A DNA stretch of 64,000 bases, from the NCBI GenBank assembly GCA_029204225.1, contig CM055106.1, positions 33,700,361 through 33,764,360 on the forward strand, in the 5' to 3' direction. The position numbers were made by a program, and so were the translations under genes. Below, piece by piece: positions 1 through 11,100 of this stretch; position 1 is the stretch's first letter, and the number at the start of each line of letters is the position of its first letter. The DNA comes from Diphasiastrum complanatum (Eukaryota > Streptophyta > Lycopodiopsida > Lycopodiales > Lycopodiaceae). A model generated the notes under the pieces. It ran no database searches. It was not told where the DNA came from and saw only the letters and a list, made by a program, of their open reading frames with translations.

Positions 1-181
1 CATTTGAATCAAAATCTATTTTGCTCAAGCTTCATCACTTTTAAACGTATATTGTTAGTACCTCAACTTAGGAACTACCCAACAAGAGAAGTTTGTTAAA
101 ATTTTTTAATACTTCACATCATAATAAGTTTATCTATGTGGGAGGCTTAAGTCTCACCAAATCGAAGGCCCGTGCACTATG

Positions 182-620
182 CAAATTTCTCTGCAAAATG
201 GTACTCAAAGACTTATTACTGATGTTCTCTATGTTTTTTGATTAACTAAATGATTATTATCTATCAGTAGAACTAGAACATACAATCTAGTTCACTGATA
301 AGAAATGTCGGATTCTAGTATATAGAAAAGCTCTTGCTAAAAGCATGAGAAATGGTTATCTTTATAAATTTAGTAATGATTCTTCATACAAAACTCAAAT
401 CTCATTTGAGAGTACTAATATTCTATGACATTAGAAATTAGGAAATCTTAGTATGAGAAGCTTAAGATACATGTATGAAAACCAACTGGTGAATGATCTC
501 AATATATGCAAATATTTCTCTTCCACTTGCAAGTGTGACTCTTGTATTTAGACAAGCATGTAGGAAGTAGATTTTCTAAGAATCAAGACTTAATCCATTT
601 GGATATTTGTGGGCTAATCT
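182..620 (+). pseudogene. Decayed Ty1/copia pol fragment (GAG-pre-integrase)
   Basis: One plus-strand frame beginning at 182 reads LITDVLYVF followed by LTK and LLSI, the usual copia run after the protease (DVLYVPGL..NLLS). Further on comes LGNLSMRSL and then a degenerate DSCI and LIHLDICG-like stretch, matching the GAG-pre-integrase zinc region and the start of the integrase core. Several stops and small indels interrupt it, so it is a relic. It differs from copies A, B and C elsewhere in the window and is probably a separate old insertion. Bases 1-181 and 621-763 show nothing I can identify. Confidence 0.55.
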
Positions 621-763
621 GCTAGAAAGCCATAAACCCCAGCCAGCCATATCCAAGCTTGCTTGGAAGAGGAGGAGAGAGAGACTGGTCGCGGGACAGC
701 CTGCGCGCCCACAACCATTTTAGCAACTATGTGTGTTTATGTGTCCAGCATGCCAGAGAGCCC

Positions 764-1339
764 TTACCAGCGTCCAAAATCATTGTGAATCACAGGATTC
801 AGTTCTACATCCATCAAGGATTGAGATTCAGGTAGATAAGGATTTTTGATCATCTTGCAGCCACTTGATCTACTTGGATTCAATTTAAGGGTCATTGAAA
901 GGACTTGAAGTGCAATAAGCACTTTAGTTTCATTCAAAATTTTCACTATGAAATAAAGGTTGGGTCCCATTTTGTTGAAAGGTAAAGTTCTTTCACTTTG
1001 AAGAAATAGTTGAAAAAGCTAAAAAGCCTCTAATTTGGACCTCCTTAAGCGTTTTTTGACCAAATGAAGGGCTGTAGCCTCCAAACGAAGGGCACCTTGA
1101 ATGTACTTACAAGTATGGTACATCAAAATAGAGTGATTGCCACGGAAAAAGTGTTTGGATAATTCCAAATGTGACTTCCCCACCTTATAGCGCACGAAGT
1201 GAGAATTCATGGTAAGAAACATTTCGGAAAGCGAAAGTGATTTGGCTTCCAATTTGGTGGCAAAGCAGTGGGTGGCCTGGTAAGCCAAAAATTGTAGGTC
1301 ATTATGTTTTAGTTTTGACATGACTGTTGGCCTTGGCAT
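764..1339 (-). pseudogene. Unrecognised reading frame with a single stop
   Basis: On the minus strand one frame is open from 1339 down to 764 except for a TAG at 1019-1021, giving about 190 codons. The N-terminal part is rich in His, Leu and Lys and ends with a basic KKRLRRSK stretch. I see no family motif, signal peptide or membrane segment. It lies next to the start of copia A1 on the opposite strand. It may be a captured host fragment, the tail of another element, or chance; no second copy exists in the window for comparison. Confidence 0.2.
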
Positions 1340-1380
1340 GCTCTCTTAAGCCTACATGTCGAGTTTTACGTAATTTGGAG

Positions 1381-3140
1381 ATGGCCAACTTCAATCAAGC
1401 AATTTTGGGTGATGCAAGTAAACTCAATGGGGCTTCCAACTATAACATCTGGAAGTTCAAAATAAAAAGTATATTGATGGAGACAGAGCTATGGGATATT
1501 ATTGCGGGCATTGAAATAAGGCCAAAACACCACCCTTGCATGCCACGACTGCCAGGGGAGCTTGGGAAGCTCTTAGAACACAATTTCAAAATTTCAATTC
1601 AGTTCGAGCTATGTTCCTGAAGTCAAAATTGAACACTATTAGGATAAAAGAAGGTGAAATGGTGGGATCTTTCTTCACCAGGATCAAAGAGCTGAGAAAC
1701 CAACTTGTGGCAATTGCAGAACCAATCAGAGATGTAGAATTGGTGCATACCACAATGAGCGGAGTATCAGAAGGCCTATAGATGTTTGTAAGTGGCATTG
1801 CCTTGAGAGAGGGATTGCCTACCTTTAAAGATTTGCATGGAATCATGTCGCAGGAAGAGCAATGACAAGAGGCAGTAAATTCAAAGCAAACTCCATAGGA
1901 GGTTCAAACATTGTTGGCCAAGAATAAACAAAAAGATTGAAAAAGAGTTCCAAGGAAGGGCAAGGATGATGAGGACGAGGGAGAGTCATCATCAAAGCCG
2001 AAAAAGAAGAAGAAAGATAAATTTTACTATTGCCACAAATCTGGTCATTAGGCAAGTGAAAGTTATAAAAACAAAAGTAGACATAAAACAGGAAAGATGA
2101 TGAAACTAGTGTCTTCTCATCGACATTAGCATCCTAGGTAGATGATGGTGCTAGGTGGTTTATTGATTTAGGTGCCACGAGGCATATGATCAGGAAATGT
2201 GATTGGTTCAAAAAATTTTCACCAATCCTTGATGGGAACAAGGTCACTCAAGCTAATGGGAAGGAATGCCAGATTCAAGGCATCGGCAATGTATCTATGT
2301 GGTTTTCTGATGGTAAGATCAAGAATATTCCCAATGTACTTTATGTTCCTGGACTCAAGGAGAGTTTGCTTTCTGGTGTGATGGCAAATCAACGTTTGAA
2401 CGTTGAGTTTGTCAAATATGGGTGTCTAATGAAGGATATGGATCACAAGTATAAGTGGTGGCAAAGGTTTATTGAGATAGTAAATGTGATCTTTACAAAT
2501 TGAATGCTGAAAATACAAGAGAGTATGACTTAGCCACCTCAACATCTCAATCAAAACTTTCGCATAGAAGAATGGGCCACATGAACTATGGAAGTATGAT
2601 ATTGATGACAAAATTGAAGATAGTGAATGGATTACCAGCATTACAGGATGATTACCACTCCATATGTGAAGGATGTGTAATGGGAAACCATTATAGGAAA
2701 ACATTTAAGAAAGGTGGAGCTGCAAGAGCCAAGAAGCCACTTGAACTTATTCACAGTGATTTGTGCGGCCCAATGAAGACCATGTTTATAGGTGGAGCTT
2801 ATTATTTTAGGACCTTTATAGATGATTACTCCAAGAGGACATGAATATATTTCTTGAAAAAGAAATTTGATGCTTTTGCTCACTTCAAATAATTCAAGGC
2901 TTTAGTGGAGAACCAATTGGACGCACGAATCAAAGTACTTAGATCAGATAGAGGGCGAAAATATAAATCGGATGATTTTGAAGACTTTTGCAAGGAACAT
3001 GGCATTAAGAGACAATTTACTCAAACACATACGCCACATAGTAATGGTGTAGTAGAAAAGAAGAATAGAACCATTATGGAAAGTGCACACTCCATGATGA
3101 AGCAAATGGGCTTACCAAACTCTTATTGGTCAGAATAAGT
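1381..3140 (+). pseudogene. Copia A1: truncated Ty1/copia gag-protease-integrase
   Basis: Copia domains appear in order with stops and shifts: gag from the ATG at 1381 (GASNYNIWKFKIKSIL, a UBN2-type start), a zinc knuckle with CHKSGH around 2030-2060, a protease remnant at 2155-2190 (WFIDLGATRHM, with Leu where the active site normally has Ser), GAG-pre-integrase at 2550-2700 (HRRMGHMN..CEGCVMG), and integrase with HSDLCGP, RSDRGRKY and NGVVEKKNR as the three acidic blocks. It ends at about 3140 where the LTR of element B starts, so A1 was the target of the B insertion. No reverse transcriptase remains. Copy A2 (36922-38143) has the same layout. Confidence 0.8.
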
Positions 3141-3622
3141 TGTTCAATAGTTGTCTAAAGTTGTCTAGTAGGACACCGTTTCAGTACAGTGATAACTACT
3201 AGCTCTCAAGCCATAGACTCAAAAAGACTGAGTTTTTTCTTTTGCTCTCTATAGCTCAAAAAATAGAAAACTTAACAATTTTTTGATGACAATCCTTAGA
3301 TTTAGATCATGTTTTTCTAACAGGCTTAGTTTTGATAGTACTAAAACATAGGCAATTCAGTGCTAGAAATCAATGATAAACTTCATTGTTACAGTTTACG
3401 ATGCACATTAATGTTGACTGCTGTGACCAGTTGTCAATAGTCGTAGGCTAGTCTATTAGTCTACTCGTAGGTTTTTTCTCTCTATTAGGGTTCAAGGTTT
3501 ATTTGTACATTTTACATTATGTATGATGTAGGGTGATAGAGTGACAATGCGTGTTCTTCTTCCGCCTTCTTGTGGTGATTGCTTATGGTGAATGCTTGAT
3601 GTTGCATATCTAATTATTAACA
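3141..3622 (+). repeat. 5' LTR of copia B1
   Basis: The segment begins TGTTCAATAG directly after the broken A1 integrase and ends CTAATTATTAACA directly before a canonical PBS, so it has the short inverted ends TGTT/AACA expected of an LTR. Length is about 480 bp. The corresponding block in the second copy (38144-38630) has the same limits. The 3' end is well fixed by the PBS; the 5' end is inferred from the end of A1 coding sequence. Confidence 0.6.
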
Positions 3623-3634
3623 TGGTATCAGAGC
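3623..3634 (+). promoter_or_regulatory. Primer-binding site of copia B1
   Basis: TGGTATCAGAGC lies immediately after the LTR end CA. It is the complement of the 3' end of plant initiator methionine tRNA, the usual minus-strand primer of plant copia elements. Confidence 0.85.
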
Positions 3635-4168
3635 AGCGATAGTCATGCGTGCCTGATCAATGGATATAGCTTGTCACAGGCTCCGCAACGAAGTGAGAAA
3701 GTCCTTCACGGGAGGTGAAAGCTTGGAGCAACAAAAATGGCTGAAAGAAATCCTTCTTTGGTGTATTTTGAAGGGTTGAAACTCAGAATCATCAATGGGG
3801 AACGAAAGCACAGTCTTGGAGGCATCAGAAAGGCCAGGGAAGCATCAGACATAATGAAAATCTGTTGAGTGGGGAAGATTTTTACAATACTTCCTAGTTG
3901 TTGTGGAAAGTGCTATTTGTGTGAGAGGTTTGCGAAGAAATCTCTCATTTGTCTGTTTGGAGTACTGCAAATCACACTAGACAGTGTCTAGTACTACCAT
4001 TCAGAGTTAGAAGGCTTCATACTTTTCACATTACTGATCTCTGTCTCTTGAATGATCACACATTTTGAAATCTTTACAAAGAGGAGGCGACGTAGCCACC
4101 GTGCCGAAGTGGAAAATCTAGAATATTCCCTCTGAAAGTTCTTATATTCTCTCTATTTTTAATCTTTT

Positions 4169-4420
4169 CCGTACCAGTATTGGATCCACACGCCAAAGGT
4201 AGAAAAAATCTTGAGTAGTCGTACATCCGCGCGTCATACAGATATAGCATATCCGTACCAATATCGGATCGACGCGTCAGAGGTAAAGAAAACCAAGAGC
4301 AGTCGTACATCCGCGCATCATACCGATATCACATATCAATACCAATATCGGAGCGACGTGCCAGAGGTAAAGAGAATCCCGAGCAGTCGTGCACCCGCGC
4401 GCCGTACCGATATCAGGTGT
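4169..4420 (+). repeat. 84-bp tandem repeat x3 in the B1 leader
   Basis: Units run 4169-4252, 4253-4336 and 4337-4420, each starting near CCGTACCAATATCGGA and carrying AGAGGTAAAG and CGTACATCCGCGC. The period is exactly 28 codons, so one plus frame stays open through it (repeating SSRTSARHTDI-like peptides), as does a minus frame. It occupies the untranslated leader between PBS and gag. The same three units are at 39177-39428 in B2. Confidence 0.85.
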
Positions 4421-4486
4421 ACAACAAAAAATTTACAGTTTTGTGGTGTGAATAAATTTTGTGATCTAGACTCATCTATCCAGTAA
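4211..4486 (+). other. Leader ORF overlapping the gag start of B1
   Basis: A 91-codon plus-strand ORF built mainly from the 84-bp repeats ends with TAA at 4484-4486, and the last A of that stop is the first base of the gag ATG (TAATG). The corresponding ORF in B2 ends in the same overlap at 39493. Such a layout would permit termination-reinitiation, but the ORF may simply reflect repeat units divisible by three. Its peptide is Arg/Ser/Tyr-rich with no known domain. Confidence 0.35.
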
Positions 4487-5395
4487 TGGCAGCTCTAAGC
4501 GAGAGTGTCCTTAATGAGTCAAGCAAATTGGAAGGTGCCGACAACTATGCAGTTTGGAAATTCAAACTGAAGAACATTTTGATGGAAAAGGAGCTATAAG
4601 AGATCGTGACAGGTGAAGAGACAAGGCTAGTGATTGAAGAAGATTAGTGGGCATTTGATAGGAGAAGACGGAAAGCCCAAAATGTCAACAACTTATTAGT
4701 TAGAGATGCAATTAGTCCCTATATTTCAAATTTAGAAGGACCAAAAGAAGCGTGGGATACATTGAAGGCATTGTTTGAAACAACAAATACATCTCGAATA
4801 CTATTTCTAAAGACAAAGTTGCATACATTGCGGATGGATGATGGTGCAACTATTGCCGATCACATACTGAAGAACAAAGAGATCCGTGATCAATTAGCAG
4901 CAGTTGGAGAGCGAGTACAAGATCGTGAGATCATGCAATTGACATTGAATAGTCTAAGTGAGTCACATCAGATGTTTGTGACGAGTATAGCCACAAGAGA
5001 AAATCTTCTAGCCTATGAAGAACTAGGTGGATTGCTTTTGCAAGAAGAGCAACGTCAAGAGAACTTGAATCATCGTAACAGGAGCTATGACCAAGCTCTT
5101 GCAGTTAGAGGATGAGGTGGAAGATTTGGCCGTGAAAAGTATCAATCGAGAGGAGGAAACTCAAGCCGAGGATCATTTCAACAATTTCATGAGCAAGTCA
5201 ATGATAGTCCGAATCGAGGTAATTGGAATCAAGACCGAGGTCAAGGACGCCACTATTCAAGACAAAATAAACCTGGAGATTGTAGGTACTACAACAAACT
5301 CGGTCACTGGGAGCGTGAATGCTTCAAGAAAAGAAGGAGATGGAACAAACAAAAGACAACTGGCAAGCGGGAAATTATGCTGATCAACATCAATT
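4486..5395 (+). pseudogene. Copia B1 gag (broken)
   Basis: Starts MAALSESV at 4486 and contains the UBN2-type gag core (NYAVWKFKLKNILMEKEL, then PKEAWDTLKALFE and FLKTKLHTLRMDDGATI). A Gly/Arg-rich tail leads into a zinc knuckle near 5280-5330, CRYYNKLGHWERECF, in which the second Cys of the usual CxxC is Asn. Stops occur near 4598 and 4648 and the frame changes around 5110. This is the structural capsid protein of the element, no longer translatable in full. Confidence 0.8.
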
Positions 5396-5514
5396 TGATG
5401 ACTATTATTATGAAGACAATTATACTGATCAACATCAATACGATGATGATCAATATGAAGGTGATATAGGTGAGAGTTCAAAATTGTTCATTACAGCATT
5501 AATGACAAGTGATG

Positions 5515-6850
5515 AAGCCAAGGATACCTAGTACATTGATAGTGGTGCATCCAAGCACATGACTTCAAGGAAAGAGTGATTTTCAGAACTCAAGAAAATT
5601 GATAATGGTGATGAAGTTGGACAAGTTGATGGCAAATTGCTATCTGTTAAAGGAGTTGGAGTGGTACCTGTGAAGTTAGCCAACGGGAAGATAAAGCATA
5701 TAAGCAATGTGCAATATGTACTTGGCTTAACTAACAATCTACTATCTATTGGGACGATGGCTGATCAACAACTCAAAGTTGAGTTTGACAGTGACAAATG
5801 TCTTGTCAAAGACATCAAGAATCACTGCAAAGTGATTGCTATAGGAGCTAGAGTCAATGGAAATCAACTCTACAAAATTAATGTGAGATCTAGGCTATGG
5901 TAAGCACTGTTGATAGTCGAAGTGATCTTTGGCATCAAAGGTTTGGTCATATTAGTGCTCAAAGCTTGCAAATCCTTAAAAGAGGTAATCTAGTTGTTGG
6001 ATATCATGATATCTCTTTTGAAGGAAAAATTTGTGAGGGTTGCATTTTGGGAAAACAACATAGAAAGAGATTTCCCAAAGATGGAGCAAGAAGAGCCAAT
6101 GGCATTCTTGATCTTGTTCATTGTGATCTGTGTGGACCAATACAAACTAGGTACATTAGTGGTTGTTACTATTTCATCACAATCATTGATGACTATAGTA
6201 GACATATCTAGATTTATTTCATAAGCAAGAAATCTGATGCTTTTGCCAAGTTTAGAGAGTTCAAGGCTCTAGCTGAAAAACAAACAGGTTGTTATATTAA
6301 GATCCTCAGATCAGATGGTGGCAGTGAGTATTTTTCAACAGAGTTTATAAATTTCTACAAGGATCAAGGGATCAAGAGACAAACCACTACACCCTATTCA
6401 CCACAACAGAACAGAATTGCAGAACGGAAAAATAGATCCATTGTGGAGATGACTAGGGCAATGCTTAAGAGAAAGGGTTTGCCAAATACTTTTTGGGTTG
6501 AAGCATGCAACACAGCTACTCATATCTTGAATCAGTGTCCTATGAAGTCCATGGAGGGTAAGACACCTTACGAAGCTTTTATTGGAAAGAAACCTAATGT
6601 TTCTCATTTACAAATATTTGGTTGTGATGCTTACGCTCATGTACCTGATGAAAAACGAAAGAAGCTGGATGCAAAAGCTGTTAAGTGTATTTTCCTTGGA
6701 TATGATGAAAGAGCCAAGGCATACAGGATGTATGACACAGATGCACAAAAGATTGTGATTTCTAGAGATGCTACTTTTGATGAGATGGGTCAACATGACG
6801 AAATAAAATTGACAATTGATCTCTTTGATGATAAAGCTAAAGTGCAAGTG
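5515..6850 (+). pseudogene. Copia B1 protease to integrase (broken)
   Basis: Protease signature YIDSGASKHMT at about 5530-5565, preceded by a stop; then the NVQYVLGLTNNLLS block; GAG-pre-integrase with WHQRFGHIS and CEGCILGKQH (HHCC zinc site complete); integrase core with HCDLCGP, RSDGGSEY and a third block around 6410-6440 reading NRIAERKNR. From 6443 a long open stretch covers the integrase C-terminus (GKTPYEAF, IFGCDAYAHV, FLGYDERAKAYRMYD). Stops near 5576, 5900 and 6210 break it. Confidence 0.8.
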
Positions 6851-7079
6851 AAGAAAGAAGTTGGTGTCAATATGGAAGAGCCAATGGAAAAAGACAGGGT
6901 CAATAATGAAATTCCTAGGAGAGTGCCTATGTGGTACTTGTCAGTAACAAGTGATGCTAATAAGGGAGATACTCCCAAATCAAGTGAGCAGGGAGAGCTT
7001 AGAAGATCAAGTAGTGTTCAAAAATCTCTTACAAGATTAGAGATGAATCTAGTCCTAATGGGTTCTGTGCTCAAGGTTC

Positions 7080-7820
7080 AAGAACCAAAAACTTTTGATA
7101 AAGCAAAGGAGCACAAGGAGTTGCGTGAAGCTATGGAAACAGAAATGGAAGTTATATCAAAAAATAGGACGTGGAACTTGGTTGAGCTACCTGATGGTAA
7201 GACGCCTATCACTTGCAAATGGATATACAAGATCAAATATGGAGCTGATGGGCAACTCAACAAGTATAAATCACGGTTGGTTGCGAGAGAATTTGAGCAG
7301 CAGGAAGGTATTGATTTTGAAAAAACCTTCGCACCCGTAGCTAAGAGGGTAACTATACGTTCTATCATTGCTATTTCTGCTTTCTATGGCTGGAAGATCT
7401 AGCAAATGGACGTTAAATCTGCTTTTCTTAATGGGGTGCTGGATGAAGAGGTGTACAACCTCAAGGATTTGTTGAGCCAGGGAAAGAGCATCTCGTTTGT
7501 AAGCTCAACAAAGCCATTTATGGATTGAAGCAAGCACCACGGGCGTGGTACTCTTGCATTGATGAACACTTCAAGCGAAGGGGAATGATAAAGAGTGATG
7601 CTGATGCTAATCTTTACATTCTAAGGCAAGATTCAGATATAGTGTTCATTGTGTTGTACGTGGATGATTTGATTATTACAGGAAGTAATGAGAACTTCAT
7701 TGATGGAATAAAATCACATCTTTCCAAAGCTTTTGACATGAGTGATCTAGGATTGATGCACTATTGTCTTGGCATTGAAGTATGGCAAAAGGAAGACATG
7801 GTCTTTCTTACACTTCATTG
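7080..7820 (+). pseudogene. Copia B1 reverse transcriptase (truncated)
   Basis: Copia RT blocks are plain: WNLVELPDGKTPITCKWIYK, YKSRLVAREF, FEKTFAPVAK, QMDVKSAFLNG (after a stop at 7400-7402), [14 protein letters not shown] and the catalytic YVDDL at about 7658-7672, then DLGLMHYCLGIEV. A small deletion lies near 7455. Sequence similarity to copia stops at about 7820, before RNase H, where sigma-gene DNA begins. Copy B2 is cut earlier, at the position matching 7644. Confidence 0.85.
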
Positions 7821-8010
7821 ACTCATGTGTTGCATTATTGGTCGAATTATTCATTGTTCTTTCATTTCTTGGGCTCCCTCCTTCCCAGATCGTAACTCTA
7901 CCGATTTTATTTTGTAGCTCCCAATCTATTGCGTGCTTCTGAGTAGATAGATGTAGATATATTCGCCAAACTGCTACTGTAATGACTCTACTTTCTTCAT
8001 ATTTGTGCAG
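7821..8010 (+). other. Intron or 5' flank of the sigma-factor gene
   Basis: Non-coding AT-rich DNA ending in a pyrimidine-rich tract and TTTGTGCAG, a good plant splice acceptor for the exon beginning at 8011. No start codon exon in phase with that exon is visible between here and the retrotransposon, so the true first exon is either upstream of element B or lost. Confidence 0.45.
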
Positions 8011-8176
8011 GTCATGGCAACCAATACAAGATTCTACGACATATATATAGTTCCAAATTGGCTGCCAGTCGTAGATTCTTTGGAGACTGGAGTCCTCACT
8101 TGCACTCACAAGGAGCATGGAATGCAGATGTCGCATCTTCTTTACGTCTCAATGAAGAAACTTCAATGTCCGCTCG
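8011..8176 (+). CDS. Sigma gene exon: N-terminal leader part
   Basis: Preceded by TTTGTGCAG and followed by GTAAGA. In the frame that leaves two bases at the donor (CG) and joins cleanly to 8358, the exon reads HGNQYKILRHIYSSKLAASR and continues RRFFGDWSP.., Ser/Arg-rich like a chloroplast-targeted N-terminus. A different frame starts with ATG at 8013 but runs into a stop just past the donor. I prefer the first frame because of the junction codon (CG plus A) and because it stays open. Confidence 0.5.
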
Positions 8177-11100
8177 GTAAGAACTGATGCTTGTGTACTG
8201 CACTCTCATGTGCTCTCTGGTGTATCACCCAAGTGCGCCCATATAATCGCTACGCGTAGCCAGTTGCATCAATGTTTCATGGCACAGCTAAGTTGATGAT
8301 TAGAGAATTGTTGGGCATCCCAATGAACAGATCAATTGATGGGTTTCTAATTTGCAGACTCTCAGTGCCTTCACGATTACAAAGCCGTTTCAAGTTCTCT
8401 AATTTGTCACAAAAGAAGCACACTTCCCTATTAGTTGTCAAAGCTTTGCCTGCGCATGTGTTACTAGAGAAGTTGGAGACTGGTTATGAGCATGTAGCTA
8501 CTTCTTCGGTCGCAGCTGGATCTCCGCTATCTCTTGCAAAAGCTGCAATTTTACCTATAGCCGACTCTGGAATTTTTCAAGTATCCTGGGAAAAGGGTCG
8601 GTTGAGACTGGAGCAAGCTGGAGTTGGGTTAGTCTTAATTATGCATCTCAACATTCTACAAAGGACAGAAAATCATATTAGAGCCCAACCATCTCACCGA
8701 CAGTTTGGTGGGAACACCGTAGTGAAGTAAAATTATTTTATAAAATGAATATGGTGTTTGGCAGGGCCGGATTTCTTTCTGACGAGAAAACGAACATACA
8801 AGCAAGGCCTTCAGGACGGGAAAAGGAGGGTGTGGTAATTCGCTCAAAGAGGCGCTTGGAAAGAATATTGAGGAGGGAGAGAGTGCAGCGGAAAATCAAA
8901 GCGCACCTGACGGTTGACAGTGTGGAATCACCTGCTGAAAAAATTCCAAAACTGAAAGGCGATCATTATAAAGGAAAGCAAATACATATCAGAACACGCC
9001 TGTTAACTGCAGCGGAGGAAAATAAGCTAGCGATGGCAACCAAGGTAGAAAATTTTCCGAGCCTAAGCTTCAAAATCTGCTTCAAACCCAATGCTCTATT
9101 CTGTTTTTCAATAGGAATTATAAAATTGGAAAAGGTTCCGACTAAATTTTCATGGTGTCCTCTCATGGCGGCTTAGGAACTCATGAGAATGGAGGCAATC
9201 AAGGCGAAATTACTGAAGGTCTTGAGCCGGGAGCCAACATCATCAGAATGGTCAAAGGCTTTGAAGATGAACTCCTTGGAGTTCAGTCAAAAGCTTCGAG
9301 ATGGGCATTCTTGCAGACACAAACTATTCGCATCCAACAATGGTCTTGTGAAAAAAATTGTAAAAAATAGTCAAGCTAAAGGAGTAAATCTAGACGATTT
9401 GATTCAGGTTTGTATGGAAGCTTTACAGCTAGAGGGGCATAGTTATTGTAGTCCGCTGTAAAATTACATAAATGATTTTTCTTTTTCAAGTCTGATTGCA
9501 CGTTGTTTTATGTAATGAAAATATCTTGATACTGGAATATACTGTGTTCTATTTCTATGTACACTACTGTTGTATTGAAGTTCACTGCAAGGAGATCGAC
9601 ATCTGTGCAGGATGGAAGGTCAGGTTTACTTCGAAGCATTGAAAAGTTTGACGTTGACAAAGGATTTAGATTCTCTACATACGCAACCGTTTGGATAAAG
9701 GCAGCTGTGTTTAGATTTATCTCCAAGCGTTGCGCACCAGTTCATGTACCAGTAAGTGACTCTCCATTTTTCTGTTACTAACCTCATTCGATAGATTTTT
9801 GTACTACTAAGAAGTCTTTAAGACACTTGTTTAGCGATAGTTGAAAATTTTGGATTACATTGAGTGACTTCTGTTCTGTGGCTGTTATGTCCCCGATAAA
9901 GACCTGACACGCTAAAGGTTTGATAACTTAAATTTGCTCTTTCACAATCGCATTGTCTGTTGGATGCTTACATATGCGTGAGTAGCTGCTCAGTTTATAA
10001 CTTCAAGTTTCATCTCGAAATATAAAAAATTCATAGTTCAGAATCTTGGCCGGCATAGCAAGATTGGCCATGAAACATGTCATTAATGGAGCAAGAGTTT
10101 ATATATTGGAGCGTAGTTACAACAAAAAAAATCCATTTCACCATGCTTTACACTGCAACTGAAAAGTAGAAAGAAGTTTGCAATGCGTTCCAGTAGATGC
10201 ACCGTCAACAACAGGGACGTGCTGCGCATTCTTTCAGGCACTTGTGTAGATGGTCATCTCAGGTCAAGTACTTATCCTTTCCTTCAAAATTGTCATATCC
10301 TTTATGCATGCAGATAATAGATATCACTAAATATTGACTCTATGGACATTGTTAGAAAAACATGATAATGAAATCCGTTCAAACTAATTAGCTTTATAAG
10401 TTCATGTCTTTCATAGTGGGTGGTCATCATAATATCATCACCTACATAGCTGACACTTTTTATTATTTTAGTGTTTTCTATTCATGTAAGGGTGCAGTCT
10501 TACTGCTCTTCCGGCTTCATTGTAGTGAAGTTGGCTAGTCAGAATATTGTGAATTTCAGACTGCTATCTGCTCTGAGAACCAAAATGTAAGTGACCTTTC
10601 CAGTCAAAAACGTATCCAGGACCTGACAATATGTCAAACTCTATTTTTTAAAAACAATATTCAAGGTAAGGAAATGAAAGCATTCATATTGAGTCTTGAG
10701 AGTTTGTTTTCTCCATTGCATTTCATTAAATATAAAGGTAAGGAAATGAAAGCATTCATATTGAGTCTTGAGAGTTTGTTTTCTCCATTGCATTTCATTA
10801 AATATAAAGGTACAGGTGTCTGTCTCCGAAAACCGACAAGCGTGCGCTTTTATGCACGTACATCAACATATTCCAAGATGCTCAGCTGAGCATTTTTCAC
10901 GCTGCATTTTAATAGTGCTTTCATTAAGTGTGAATATCTAGATTATGTAAATCCTTCACCTATGTAACGTGGCTTAATGATCAACGGTATAACACTCATA
11001 ACAATTGACCATCTGTATAACACTCATAACAATTGACCATCTGTATAACACTCATAACAATTGACCATCTGTAGTTGGGCCGACTAGATGTTGAACCTGG

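Noticed and set aside
4169-4420. CRISPR-like reading of the 84-bp repeats
   Set aside because: Units are contiguous without spacers, lie between PBS and gag of a retrotransposon, and there are no cas genes.
8013-8187. Start of the sigma protein at the ATG at 8013 (MATNTRFYDIY..)
   Set aside because: This frame stops just past the donor, and the other frame joins the exon at 8358 with a correct codon and reads like the family's N-terminus.
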